From an uncultured Bacillota bacterium (GTDB lineage: Bacteria; Bacillota; Limnochordia; Limnochordales; ZCTH02-B6): 27,071 bases of DNA. The notes beneath the pieces are model-generated. The model worked only from the letters and a program-made list of their open reading frames with translations, made no database searches and had not been told where the DNA came from. Below, piece after piece: positions 5,983-14,036 of this stretch. The stretch spans positions 1 to 27,071 of the forward strand of contig CALFSR010000014.1 in the NCBI GenBank assembly GCA_937916565.1, written 5' to 3'. The translations under genes were made by a program, and so were the position numbers. Each line of letters begins with the position of its first letter. Position 1 is the stretch's first letter.

Positions 5983-8900
5983 ATGGCGCCGGCGGCAAGC
6001 GGGTTCGACATGGAGCGAGTGGAGCAGGAGACCCAGCGGATCGGGAGGGAGCTGTTTGACCGGGTCAAGCACGAATCCGGGGCGTTTTTCCGGTCCGAGC
6101 GCTGGACCGGGCAGCTCCTGGAGTGGTCCATGCGCCACAGCGACACGCGTCTGCAGCTGTTCCGGTTCGTGGACGTGCTGCCGACCTTGCACGACCCCGA
6201 GGACGTGGTGCGGCACCTGCGGGAGTATTTCGAAGGCAAGCCGGACCCCTTCGGCGGCATGCTCAAGGTGGGCCTGGGCGTGGCCGGCATGGGGCGCATG
6301 GGCGCGGCCATGACCGCGGGCACGCTGCGCAAAGGCGTCGAGCAGGTGGCCCGGTCCTTCATCGCCGGCACCAACACCGACGAGGTGCTCAAGGCCGTGG
6401 AGCAGTTCCACCGCCAGGGGCAAGGTTTCACCGTGGACGTACTGGGCGAGGCGACCTTAAGCGAGGCCGAGGCGGAAGTATACCGCCGGCGGTACTTGGA
6501 GCTGCTGGAGGCGTTGACGGCCCAGGCGCCCCGCTGGCCCAAGGTGGATCAGGTGGACACCGCCCCGTGGGGTCCCATGCCCCGCGTCAACGTGTCGGTG
6601 AAGCTGTCGTCGCTCTACTCTCAGCTCGACCCCATCGACCCGGAGACGAGCACCCGGGAAGTCATCGCCCGCCTGCGCCCCATCGTGCGGCTGGCGAAAG
6701 AGCGGGGCGCCCACATCCACATCGACATGGAGGACTACAAGGTCAAGGACTTGACCTTCCACATCTTCCAAACGCTGTGCGATGACCCGGAGTTCAAGGA
6801 CTACCGGTGGCTGGGCATCGTGCTGCAGGCGTACCTGAAGGACTCCGAGGCCGACGCCCGGCGGCTCATCGAATGGGCGCGGCGGCGGGGGACGCCCGTG
6901 ACCGTGCGGCTCGTCAAGGGAGCCTACTGGGACTTTGAAACCGTCCACGCGCGCCTCGAAGGCTGGCCGGTGCCGGTGTACGAGCGGAAGTGGGAGAGCG
7001 ACGCGAGCTTCGAGCGGATCACCCGGCTCTTCCTTGAAAACCACGACGCCGTCGACCTCGCGGTGGCGAGCCACAACATCCGCTCCATCGCCCACGCCAT
7101 GGCGGTCAGCAAGGAGCTCGGGCTGCCGCCCCGCACCATGGAGTTCCAGGTGCTCTACGGCATGGCGACGCCGCTGCGCCGGGCCTTGACCGAGATGGGC
7201 GAGCGGGTGCGGGTGTACACGCCCTACGGGGAGCTCATCCCCGGCATGGCGTACCTGGTGCGGCGCCTCCTGGAAAACACGTCCCAAGAGTCGTTCCTGC
7301 GCCAAGGATTCGCGGAAGGGGAGTCGCCCGAGACGCTGTTGCGCAGTCCCGAGGAGGTCGGCCGGGAGGCGGCATCGCCGGCAGCGCTTGCTCCTGAGAC
7401 GGCGCCTTTGGCCACGGTCGCCGCACCCGGCGGGGCGCCCGGCGCCGACCCGTTGGCGGGGCCGGGCATGGCCTACGGCGGCTGGGGATCGGGCCCCGAG
7501 TTTGGGCTGCCGCCGTACCGCAACGAACCTCACACGGACTTTTCCCGGGCTGACGCCCGCCGGCGCATGGAGGAAGCTTTCGCCCGGGTGCGCGAGACTT
7601 TGGGCCGGCGCCACCCGCTTCTCATCGGCGACGATGAAGTGGAGACCGCCGATGCCATCGTGTCGGTGAACCCTTCCAAGCCGTCGGAGGTCGTCGGCTA
7701 CGCCGCCCGCGCCCGGGCCGAGCACGTGGAGCGGGCCGTCCAGGTGGCCAATAAGGCGTTTCCCGCCTGGCGCGACACCCCGGCCGAGCGGCGGGTCGAG
7801 ATCATGCGCCGGGCCGCGCAGATCATGCGGGAGCGCCGCTACGAGCTGGCCGCCCTCGTGTCCCTGGAAAACGGCAAGCCGTGGCGGGAGGCCGACGGCG
7901 ACGTCACCGAAGCCATCGACTTTATCGAGTACTACTCCCGCCAGGCGCTGCGCCTGGGCCGTCCCATCCGCATGGCGGACCTCGCGGGCGAGATCAACCA
8001 TTACATGTACGAACCCAAGGGCGTGGCGGCCATCATCGCCCCGTGGAACTTCCCCCTGGCCATCCTGACCGGGATGTCCTCCGCGGCGCTCTTGACCGGC
8101 AACGCGGTCATCCTCAAGCCCGCGGAGCAGACGCCCGTCATCGCGGCCGAGCTGGCCCGAATTTACCGGGAGGCGGGCGTGCCGGCGGGCGTCGTGAGCT
8201 ACTTGCCCGGCTACGGCGAGGAGGCGGGAGCGCCCCTGGTTTCCCACCCGGGCGTGCACATCGTTGCGTTCACGGGCTCCCGTTCGGTGGGCCTGCACAT
8301 CCTGCAGCAGGCCGCCGTTCTCGGGCCGGGGCAGCGGCACATCAAGCAGGTCATTACCGAGATGGGCGGCAAAAACGCCATCATCGTCGACGACGACGCG
8401 GACCTGGACGAGGCCGTGGCCGGCGTCGTCGCCTCGGCGTTTGGCTACGCGGGGCAGAAATGCTCGGCGGCTTCGAGGGCCATCGTGCTGGAGCGCATCT
8501 ACGACGCGTTCTTGGAGCGGCTCGTGGAAGCTTCGCGGAGCCTCATCATCGGCCCTGCGTGGGAACCGCTCACGTATGTCGGGCCGGTCATCGAGGAAGA
8601 GGCCCGGAAGCGCATCCTCAATTACATCGAAAAGGGCCATGGGGAGGGCCGGCCGGTGCTCATTCACGAGCCTCCGTCCCGGGCCAAGGAGCTAGGCGGC
8701 TACTACGTGCCGGTGGCCATCTTCGCGGACGTGCCGCCCACGGCGGTGCTGGCGTGCGAGGAAATCTTCGGGCCGGTGCTTTCGGTCATCCGGGCCAAGG
8801 ACTTTGACGAGGCGCTCCACATCGCCAACGACATCGACTACAAGCTCACCGGCGGCATCTTTTCCCGCAGCCCCGCCCGCATCCAGCGGGCCCGCCAGGA

Positions 8901-9105
8901 GTTCCGCGTGGGCAACTTCTACATCAACCGCACCATCACCGGCTCGCTCGTAGGCCGGCAGCCCTTCGGCGGGCTCGGCTTGTCGGGCACAGGCTTTCAG
9001 GCCGGCGGCCCGGATTATCTCAAGCAGTACGTCGACACGCGCGTCGTGACGGAAAACACCCTCCTGCGCGGGTTCGCCGACGATGCCGCGGGCGGCAAGA
9101 GCTGA
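5983..9105 (+). CDS. putA: Bifunctional proline dehydrogenase / L-glutamate-gamma-semialdehyde dehydrogenase
   Basis: A 1040-residue fusion; AAAGGAGG lies nine bases before the ATG. It oxidises proline to pyrroline-5-carboxylate with FAD and then to glutamate with NAD. The proline dehydrogenase barrel covers about 1-440: RVNVSVKLSSLYSQL (201-215), HIHIDMEDYK (244-253), TVRLVKGAYWD (307-317), ASHNIRS (362-368), EFQVLYGM (387-394) and VRRLLENTS with Arg427/Arg428, the expected proline-carboxylate ligands. A Pro/Ala/Gly-rich linker follows at about 460-510. The aldehyde dehydrogenase domain covers about 510-1030: PWNFP with Asn689, FTGSRSVG, EMGGKNAI with catalytic Glu793, GQKCSAASR with nucleophile Cys827, EEIFGPVL and QPFGGLGLSGTG. 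There is no N-terminal DNA-binding domain, so it is not self-regulating as in E. coli PutA; the IclR gene upstream may take that role. The unconserved linker is the only odd part. Confidence 0.96.
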   Translation: MAPAASGFDMERVEQETQRIGRELFDRVKHESGAFFRSERWTGQLLEWSMRHSDTRLQLFRFVDVLPTLHDPEDVVRHLREYFEGKPDPFGGMLKVGLGVAGMGRMGAAMTAGTLRKGVEQVARSFIAGTNTDEVLKAVEQFHRQGQGFTVDVLGEATLSEAEAEVYRRRYLELLEALTAQAPRWPKVDQVDTAPWGPMPRVNVSVKLSSLYSQLDPIDPETSTREVIARLRPIVRLAKERGAHIHIDMEDYKVKDLTFHIFQTLCDDPEFKDYRWLGIVLQAYLKDSEADARRLIEWARRRGTPVTVRLVKGAYWDFETVHARLEGWPVPVYERKWESDASFERITRLFLENHDAVDLAVASHNIRSIAHAMAVSKELGLPPRTMEFQVLYGMATPLRRALTEMGERVRVYTPYGELIPGMAYLVRRLLENTSQESFLRQGFAEGESPETLLRSPEEVGREAASPAALAPETAPLATVAAPGGAPGADPLAGPGMAYGGWGSGPEFGLPPYRNEPHTDFSRADARRRMEEAFARVRETLGRRHPLLIGDDEVETADAIVSVNPSKPSEVVGYAARARAEHVERAVQVANKAFPAWRDTPAERRVEIMRRAAQIMRERRYELAALVSLENGKPWREADGDVTEAIDFIEYYSRQALRLGRPIRMADLAGEINHYMYEPKGVAAIIAPWNFPLAILTGMSSAALLTGNAVILKPAEQTPVIAAELARIYREAGVPAGVVSYLPGYGEEAGAPLVSHPGVHIVAFTGSRSVGLHILQQAAVLGPGQRHIKQVITEMGGKNAIIVDDDADLDEAVAGVVASAFGYAGQKCSAASRAIVLERIYDAFLERLVEASRSLIIGPAWEPLTYVGPVIEEEARKRILNYIEKGHGEGRPVLIHEPPSRAKELGGYYVPVAIFADVPPTAVLACEEIFGPVLSVIRAKDFDEALHIANDIDYKLTGGIFSRSPARIQRARQEFRVGNFYINRTITGSLVGRQPFGGLGLSGTGFQAGGPDYLKQYVDTRVVTENTLLRGFADDAAGGKS

Positions 9106-9154
9106 CCCGGCGTCTGCTGCAACCAACGCTTCCCCAGCGGACCCCCATCCGCAC

Positions 9155-9201
9155 GGCAGGGCCGGCGCCCCGATCCCCCATCGTGGGCTGCCGGCCCTGC
9201 C
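9155..9201. terminator. Twelve-bp stem-loop between convergent putA and yhaM-like genes
   Basis: GGCAGGGCCGGC (9155-9166) pairs perfectly with GCCGGCCCTGCC (9190-9201) around a 23-base loop. It sits 50 bases after the putA stop and about 110 beyond the convergent gene's stop, so it could end transcription from both sides. There is no clean T-run on either strand, so it may instead be an mRNA-end stabiliser. Confidence 0.55.
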
Positions 9202-9208
9202 CCCTTTC

Positions 9209-9322
9209 CGGCTGGCTGCTCGGATACGCCCGGGCAACGGTTCGGACACGCTCGAGCCGGAGGCTGGGACCCTCTCCGGCCGACGGTTAGGACCCGCTCC
9301 AGCCCCAGGCTATGACACGCTC
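9209..9322 (-). repeat. Degenerate 23-bp tandem repeat, five units
   Basis: Read on the minus strand, units begin at 9322, 9299, 9276, 9253 (22 bases) and 9231. Each starts GAG or GGG, then CG, and shares a skeleton of GTCC (GTCA in the first unit, ATCC in the last), then A-rich or AACC, then GGC near the end. The first unit contains the stop codon of the yhaM-like gene; the rest lie in the gap before the stem-loop. Units are contiguous with no spacers. Confidence 0.7.
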
Positions 9323-10392
9323 GCCCGCATGGCCGGGCCCGGCTCGTCGCCGGACCACGGCACATGGTCGTCGCCGGTTTCCTCCCGCAAGTTGTGGCGC
9401 TCCCGCTCGGCCAAGTCGCCCACGTACATGTACCGGCCAAAGGACTTGACGAACTGGAAGTCGTCGTTGCCGCTGGTGCCGCGGTAGGCGCTCTCCATGT
9501 TGCCGATCTGGCTGTCGAAATAGTCGGCGGAGGCGAGGATGACGCCCTCGAGGGTGAGGGGCTCCCGCAGCGTGTCCCATTCCCTCTTGCCCTGGTGGCC
9601 CAGGATGAGCTCGTCCACCCGCTCGGCGAGGTCCGTGGGGACTCCGAGTTCCGCCGCGGCCGCCCGCAGCATGTCGCGGCCGAGCAGGATGTGGCCGAAC
9701 CGCTGGCCGCGGTCGGTGTAGTAGACGTCGCCCGTGATGGGGTGAAACGCCATTTCCTCCAGCTTCCCGACGTCGTGGAAGCACGCGGCGAAAAGCAGCG
9801 TTTCATACCCAAGCGGCGTCACCAGGTCGGGGTACATCTCCTTGGCCGCCTGGCGGCACAGCTGCATGACGTGGTAGGTGTGGCGCACGAGGCCCCCGGG
9901 GTAATTGTGGTGGTTGGACTTGGCGGCAGGCCAAAGGGCAAACCGTTCCCGGAACTCGGGGTTGCCCAGGAAGTGCCCGGCCCAAGCCCGCAGGTGCGGG
10001 TTCGTGAGCTCGGAGGCCAGAAGCCGATCGATGGCTTCCAGGTGTTTCCAGGCAAAACCGGGCACGGCGGGCCGCTCGACCAGCTCCTCAAGGGGTACGT
10101 CGCCCCGGCGGATGTTGCCCCACTGCACGTCGATCTTGGGCTGGGACTGAAACTCGCCGCGGATGCCTTGCAGCCTGGCCACGTCGCCGACTTTGGGGCC
10201 CTTTTGGTTGATGTCGTAGTTCCAGACGTAGGCGTGGATGACGCCGGTGCGGTCACCAAGCAGCAGGCGGAGGAAGTAGCGGCCTTCGCTGCCCCGCACC
10301 TCGCATTCGCGCACGAGGAACTGTCCGGATACTTGCGTGTTGACGGGCAGCGCCAAAATCTCCCGCACCGTCATGCGGCCGTTGTCCGCCAT
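9310..10392 (-). CDS. yhaM: YhaM-like 3'-5' exonuclease: OB-fold plus HD domain
   Basis: A 360-residue protein from the ATG at 10392 (GGGGG eight bases upstream). The N-terminal third is an OB-fold nucleic-acid-binding domain (VSGQFLVRECEVRGSEGRYF, VIHAYVWN, GDVARLQGIRGEFQSQPKI). The HD domain starts about 155: SNHHNYPGGLVRHTYHVMQL (His171), FHDVGKLEEM (His206-Asp207 metal pair), FGHILLGRDML, LILGHQGKREW and ASADYFDSQIGNME. This order and length match YhaM/CBF1 of Bacillota, which trims RNA and also attacks single-stranded DNA using metal ions. It should be cytoplasmic and act in RNA turnover. The C-terminal 40 residues are not distinctive and end inside the first unit of the 23-bp repeat. 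It faces the transporter operon across a 240-base divergent gap. Confidence 0.9.
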   Translation of the reverse strand: MADNGRMTVREILALPVNTQVSGQFLVRECEVRGSEGRYFLRLLLGDRTGVIHAYVWNYDINQKGPKVGDVARLQGIRGEFQSQPKIDVQWGNIRRGDVPLEELVERPAVPGFAWKHLEAIDRLLASELTNPHLRAWAGHFLGNPEFRERFALWPAAKSNHHNYPGGLVRHTYHVMQLCRQAAKEMYPDLVTPLGYETLLFAACFHDVGKLEEMAFHPITGDVYYTDRGQRFGHILLGRDMLRAAAAELGVPTDLAERVDELILGHQGKREWDTLREPLTLEGVILASADYFDSQIGNMESAYRGTSGNDDFQFVKSFGRYMYVGDLAERERHNLREETGDDHVPWSGDEPGPAMRASVS

Positions 10393-10450
10393 TGGGTCGA
10401 CCCCCATCCTGCTGCACAAGGCGCCCGGCGGGCGCCCGCGGCTCATCCCT

Positions 10451-10479
10451 ATGGTAACCTGCCCCGGCGTGCACGGCAA
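10451..10479 (-). promoter_or_regulatory. Candidate promoter for the yhaM-like gene
   Basis: On the minus strand TTGCCG (10474-10479) and TACCAT (10451-10456) are separated by 17 bases, each matching four of six positions of the housekeeping consensus. It would give a leader of about 50 bases before the ATG at 10392. Found by eye. Confidence 0.4.
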
Positions 10480-10632
10480 CCGCAGGCGGTAGGTATACAG
10501 CAGCGTTCGGCAGGACAGTTGCCAAATCTTGTCGAATCGCGCCGATCAATCCCGCGCCCGCCACGAGAGCGACGGCCATCCCGGTGCTTGGCGGACGGCG
10601 CAGGAACAACCTTGGAGGGAGGCGAGCGACCG

Positions 10633-11742
10633 ATGGATCAGCAACGGTACTCGCGACGGACGCTGATCAAGAAGGCCGGCGCCGCTGTAGCGGGTGCGAG
10701 CGTGTTGTCGGCGCTGCCCCACATCTGGGTCAAAGCCCAGGCGCGGCCGCTGCAGGTAGCGGTGTACGGCGGCATTTTCAAGGAAGTTTTGGACGAGGTT
10801 TTGTTTGCCCCGTTCCGGCGGGATACCGGCATCGCGGTGGAATCGCGGCCGGCGCCGACGGGCCCGGAAATGTACGCGCAGGTGCGGGGCGCGGTGGAGC
10901 AGGGGCAGGCGCCGGTAGACGTCGTCATGCTCGCCTCCAGCTGGGCTATCCGCGGCATGCGCGAAGGGTACTGGCACGCCTTTAACGAGCGCAACGTGCC
11001 CAACGTGGCCAACGTGCCCGACGAGCTGCGGCGCTACAGCGGCGAGGGGCTTGTGTCGGTGGCCGCCTTGGCGTGGTACATCAACCTGGTGTACAATACC
11101 CGCTTCGTGAGCCGCCCGCCCACCAGCTGGAGCGACCTGTGGAACCCGGTCTACAGCGGCCAGCTGGGGCTGCTCGCCCACGCCAACAACAGCTTCCTGC
11201 TGGAGATTACGGCCCATACGTTCTTTGGCGGGCCCCAAATCCTGCAGACGCAGGACGGGATCATGGAGGTCATGCGCAAGCTGGCCGAAGTGCGGCCGCA
11301 CGTGCGCATGTGGTACTTGAGCGAGGCCACGTTCCAGCAGGCCCTCGTCAGCGGCGAAGTGCCCATCGGCCAGCTCTACAACGACGTCACCCAAGTCCTG
11401 GTGGACGAAGGGTTGCCCGTGCGCTCCATCTTCCCGTCGGAGGGTCCGGTGGTAGACCGCGGCGAGTGGGTCATCCTGCGCACCTCGGGCCGCAAGGAGG
11501 AGGCGGAAGCCTTCGTCAACTACTCGCTCCGGCCCGACGTACAGCAGCGGGTTACCACCAACCTGTACACGATCCCGACCATCCGCTCGGAGCTTGTCAC
11601 GGTTCCGGCCGACATCCGCGAGCGGGTTATCGGCCCCGGCGCGGAAGGCTCCATCGTGCCCCAGTACCACATCTACCTGGACTGGGAGGATTGGATCAAC
11701 GAGCGCTGGCAGGAACTCATCGTCACCGACGTGCCGGCGTGA
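10633..11742 (+). CDS. ABC transporter substrate-binding protein, polyamine/iron-type, Tat-exported
   Basis: A 369-residue protein; GGAGGGAGG lies about ten bases before the ATG. MDQQRYSRRTLIKKAGAAVA carries a twin-arginine motif (SRRTLIK) and hydrophobic helix, with a likely cleavage after AQA at residue 37. There is no lipobox cysteine. The mature part is a PotD-like class of extracellular binding protein: LQVAVYGGIFKEVLDEVLFA, the hinge ALAWYINLVYNTRF (about 150), PTSWSDLWNPVYSGQLGL, LVSGEVPIGQLYNDV and GEWVILRTSGRKEEAEAFVN. It should bind the ligand outside the cytoplasmic membrane and hand it to the permeases encoded downstream. The ligand class is uncertain between polyamines, guanidino compounds and others of the PotD/AfuA group; the ureohydrolase gene at the operon end favours agmatine-like ligands. 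A terminator separates it from the ATPase gene, which would allow the binding protein to be made in excess. Confidence 0.9.
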   Translation: MDQQRYSRRTLIKKAGAAVAGASVLSALPHIWVKAQARPLQVAVYGGIFKEVLDEVLFAPFRRDTGIAVESRPAPTGPEMYAQVRGAVEQGQAPVDVVMLASSWAIRGMREGYWHAFNERNVPNVANVPDELRRYSGEGLVSVAALAWYINLVYNTRFVSRPPTSWSDLWNPVYSGQLGLLAHANNSFLLEITAHTFFGGPQILQTQDGIMEVMRKLAEVRPHVRMWYLSEATFQQALVSGEVPIGQLYNDVTQVLVDEGLPVRSIFPSEGPVVDRGEWVILRTSGRKEEAEAFVNYSLRPDVQQRVTTNLYTIPTIRSELVTVPADIRERVIGPGAEGSIVPQYHIYLDWEDWINERWQELIVTDVPA

Positions 11743-11753
11743 CCGGTCAAGGC

Positions 11754-11799
11754 GGCGCACGGCCGGGACGGCGGGCGGCGCACGGCCGGGACGGCGGGC
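11754..11799 (+). repeat. Perfect 23-bp direct repeat, two tandem copies
   Basis: Positions 11754-11776 and 11777-11799 are identical; the unit starts GGCGCACGGCC and ends GACGGCGGGC. A decayed third copy seems to begin at 11800 (AGCGCATG). It lies right after the binding-protein stop, before the terminator. Confidence 0.85.
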
Positions 11800-11877
11800 A
11801 GCGCATGTTCCCGGCCGGCGTGGCAAGCGTCGCGTCGCGTGAAACCAGCGCCACAAGCAGCATTGGCCAAACCGAGC

Positions 11878-11911
11878 AAAGGGGCGGGCAGGCAGCAAGC
11901 CCGCCCCTTTT
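11878..11911 (+). terminator. Intrinsic terminator between binding protein and ATPase genes
   Basis: AAAGGGGCGGGC, a nine-base loop (11890-11898), then GCCCGCCCCTTTT. The nine-bp GC stem followed by TTTTGTT is a textbook Rho-independent terminator. The downstream transport genes would then be read by partial read-through or from an unseen promoter. Confidence 0.85.
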
Positions 11912-11943
11912 GTTGACGGTGGTCCGGGGAGGGCAAGTTCGGC

Positions 11944-13125
11944 GTGAGCCGGGTCGATTTGGTGCAGGTGACCAAGACGTATCCAGGCGGCGTCAAGGCC
12001 GTGGACGGCGTGTCGCTCACGGTGGAGGCGGGGGAGTTCATGACCTTGCTTGGCCCGAGCGGCTGCGGCAAGACGACCAGCCTGCGCATGATCGCGGGCT
12101 TTGAGCAGCCCGACTCGGGGCAGGTGCTCATCGGCGGCAAAGACGTGACCCGGGTACCCCCCTACGAACGGGACACGGGCATGGTGTTCCAGTCGCTGGC
12201 CTTGTTTCCCCACATGAGCGTCCTGGATAACGTCATGTACGGCCTGCGCATGCGGCGCGTGCCGCGCCCGGAAGCCGAAGCCCGGGCCAAGGAGATGCTG
12301 GCCCTGGTGCAGCTGGCCGGTTATGAACAGCGCCGGCCGCACCAGCTCTCCGGCGGCCAGCGCCAGCGGGTGGCCTTTGCCCGCGCGCTGGCCGTCAACC
12401 CGTCCATCTTCCTTTTGGACGAACCGTTCGCCGCCCTGGACGCGAAGCTCCGGGACGAGCTGCAGGTGGAGCTGAGGCGGCTCCAGCAGCGGCTGCGCAT
12501 TACGACCGTCTTTGTCACCCACAACCAGCGGGAAGCGATGACGTTGAGCGACCGCGTCGCGGTCATGCGGGACGGGCGCGTGGAGCAGGTGGGTACGCCG
12601 CAGGAAGTGTACGAGGAGCCGGCGACCGTGTTTGTGGCGGGGTTTGTGGGGATGACCAACCTGTTTAAGGGCCACGTCGTCGCGCAAGACGGGGGCTTCG
12701 TCCGGGTGCGGACCGCGGAAGGCTTCGAGATCGCCGGCCGGCCGCCTCGGACCAACGGTGCGCCGCCGCAGGCGCTCGCCCCGGGTCAGCCGGTGACGGT
12801 TTCCGTGCGGCCCGAAGCTTTGCGGTTGGTCCAAGCCGGGGCCGCCGGCGCGGTGGGCGAGGCTGGCGCGGTGGGCGAGGCCGGTACCCCCACGGCGCGG
12901 GAAAGCGGCGAAGCCGCAGGCGAAAGCAATGGCACGGGCGGCATTCCCGTCCGTGTCGACATGGTGCGCTTCGTCGGCGAGCTGGTCGAGTACCATCTTT
13001 TCACGCCGGGCGGCCAGGAGATTCTCTGCACGTACCAGCGGGGGCAGGCGGCGCCTGCCGTGGGGCAGGGGGCCCAGGCCCTCGTACGGGTCGAGCCGGG
13101 GGAGGCGCGGGTGCTGTGGCAATGA
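11944..13125 (+). CDS. potA: ABC transporter ATPase, PotA type with TOBE domain
   Basis: A 393-residue protein from a GTG (GGGGAGGG upstream). It has Walker A GPSGCGKTT (37-45), Q-loop VFQSLALFPH (81-90), signature LSGGQRQR (135-142), Walker B FLLDEPFAALD (156-166) and switch histidine in VTHNQ (His193). The C-terminal part is a TOBE regulatory domain (FVGMTNLFKGHVV, VTVSVRPEALRLV, DMVRFVGELVEYHLF). Inside the TOBE region (about 300-335) is a low-complexity insert with a duplicated AGAVGE and then Gly/Glu/Ser-rich sequence, which homologues generally lack; it probably forms a flexible loop. It powers import through the two permeases that follow, with which it overlaps by a few bases. The symbol follows the spermidine/putrescine naming; the true substrate is not fixed by sequence. 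Confidence 0.9.
   Translation: MSRVDLVQVTKTYPGGVKAVDGVSLTVEAGEFMTLLGPSGCGKTTSLRMIAGFEQPDSGQVLIGGKDVTRVPPYERDTGMVFQSLALFPHMSVLDNVMYGLRMRRVPRPEAEARAKEMLALVQLAGYEQRRPHQLSGGQRQRVAFARALAVNPSIFLLDEPFAALDAKLRDELQVELRRLQQRLRITTVFVTHNQREAMTLSDRVAVMRDGRVEQVGTPQEVYEEPATVFVAGFVGMTNLFKGHVVAQDGGFVRVRTAEGFEIAGRPPRTNGAPPQALAPGQPVTVSVRPEALRLVQAGAAGAVGEAGAVGEAGTPTARESGEAAGESNGTGGIPVRVDMVRFVGELVEYHLFTPGGQEILCTYQRGQAAPAVGQGAQALVRVEPGEARVLWQ
12847..12882 (+). repeat. 18-bp tandem duplication inside the ATPase gene
   Basis: Two adjacent 18-base copies (12847-12864, 12865-12882) differ only in the last base and encode GAVGEA twice in the TOBE insert. It looks like a recent in-frame slippage duplication. Confidence 0.8.
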
Positions 13126-14036
13126 GGGGCGGTTTCCCCGCGCAAGGCGCCGGCGGGCGGCTGGCCAGGGCGCTGCTGGTGTTTCCCGTCGGCATGCTCG
13201 TCGTCTTTTTCGTCGTTCCGCTCATCATGATGTTCGTGGTGAGTTTTTACCGCAACTTGCCGGGGGCGGGCTGGGAGCCGGCGTTTACGCTGGAAAACTA
13301 CGTACGGGCTTTCTCCCGGGGGCTCTACCGGGACCGGCTCGTCTACACCCTCGAGATCTCGGCGCTCAACGCCGTGTTGTGCCTGCTCATCGGCTACCCG
13401 TTTACGTACTACCTCGTCCGGCTCGCGTCGCCTTTTTGGCGCAAGGTGGGGCTGACGCTCTCCATCAGCACGCTGTGGCTGACCTATGTGGTGCGCTCGT
13501 ACGCCTGGTCGGTGCTGCTTTCGGCCACGAGCGGCGTCGGGCAGCTCCTCATGTGGCTTGGGCTCGTCGACCGGCCGACGGGGTATACGCCGGGGCCCGT
13601 CGCTACCGTGGTGGGGCTTGTCTACGTCTTCCTTCCGTTTATGATCCTGTCGCTTTACGGTTCGCTGCGGGCCATCGACCCGTCCATGGAGGAGGCGTCC
13701 ATGAACTTGGGCGCCCGGCCGTGGCGCACGTTTCTCCACGTGGTGTTGCCGCTGTCGCTGCCGGGAGCGGCCGCCGGGGCCGTGATGGTGTTTCTCTTGA
13801 CGATGGGCAACTACGTGGTGCCCAGCATCCTCGGCCAGCCGGCCCAGTGGACGATGCCGGTCATCATCACCAACCAGGTGATGAACGAGTCCAACGTGCC
13901 CTTTGGCGCGGCCATGTCGGTCATTCTCCTGGCCGTGCTGGGCCTGCTCGCCTACGCTACGGGGCGCCTCGTGGGCAAGGCGAGGGTCAACCCGTACGCG
14001 GGCAGCCGGGTTGCCCAAGGGGGTGAGGGGGCGTGA
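13116..14036 (+). CDS. potB: ABC transporter permease, PotB type
   Basis: A 306-residue inner-membrane protein with six hydrophobic segments, starting LARALLVFPVGMLVVFFVVP. The cytoplasmic EAA loop that docks the ATPase is MEEASMNLGARPWRTFLHVV at about 191-210, followed by LPLSLPGAAAGAVMVFLLTM. The periplasmic loop after TM1 (PGAGWEPAFTLENYVRAF) has the layout usual in polyamine-type permeases. Two starts are possible: GTG 13116, ten bases after GGAGG, or ATG 13122, which overlaps the ATPase stop as ATGA. Either way translation is coupled to the ATPase gene. Confidence 0.88.
   Translation: MAMRGGFPAQGAGGRLARALLVFPVGMLVVFFVVPLIMMFVVSFYRNLPGAGWEPAFTLENYVRAFSRGLYRDRLVYTLEISALNAVLCLLIGYPFTYYLVRLASPFWRKVGLTLSISTLWLTYVVRSYAWSVLLSATSGVGQLLMWLGLVDRPTGYTPGPVATVVGLVYVFLPFMILSLYGSLRAIDPSMEEASMNLGARPWRTFLHVVLPLSLPGAAAGAVMVFLLTMGNYVVPSILGQPAQWTMPVIITNQVMNESNVPFGAAMSVILLAVLGLLAYATGRLVGKARVNPYAGSRVAQGGEGA

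Noticed and set aside
6457..8667. 736-codon minus-strand frame opposite putA
   Set aside because: Shadow of the putA codons; low-complexity Arg/His/Pro/Gly composition and no motif.
9209..9322. Possible CRISPR array
   Set aside because: Units are contiguous with no unique spacers and are not palindromic; no cas gene in the window.
9364..10632. Upstream extension of the binding-protein reading frame to a 792-residue protein
   Set aside because: The extension is antisense to the yhaM-like gene and lacks motifs; the Tat signal and ribosome site fix the start at 10633.
11913..11940. TTGACG as a -35 box for the ATPase gene
   Set aside because: No -10 box at suitable spacing; the next bases are the ribosome site and start codon.
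10546..13122. 858-codon minus-strand frame opposite the binding protein and ATPase genes
   Set aside because: Spans two well-supported plus-strand genes and their intergenic terminator; no recognisable domain.
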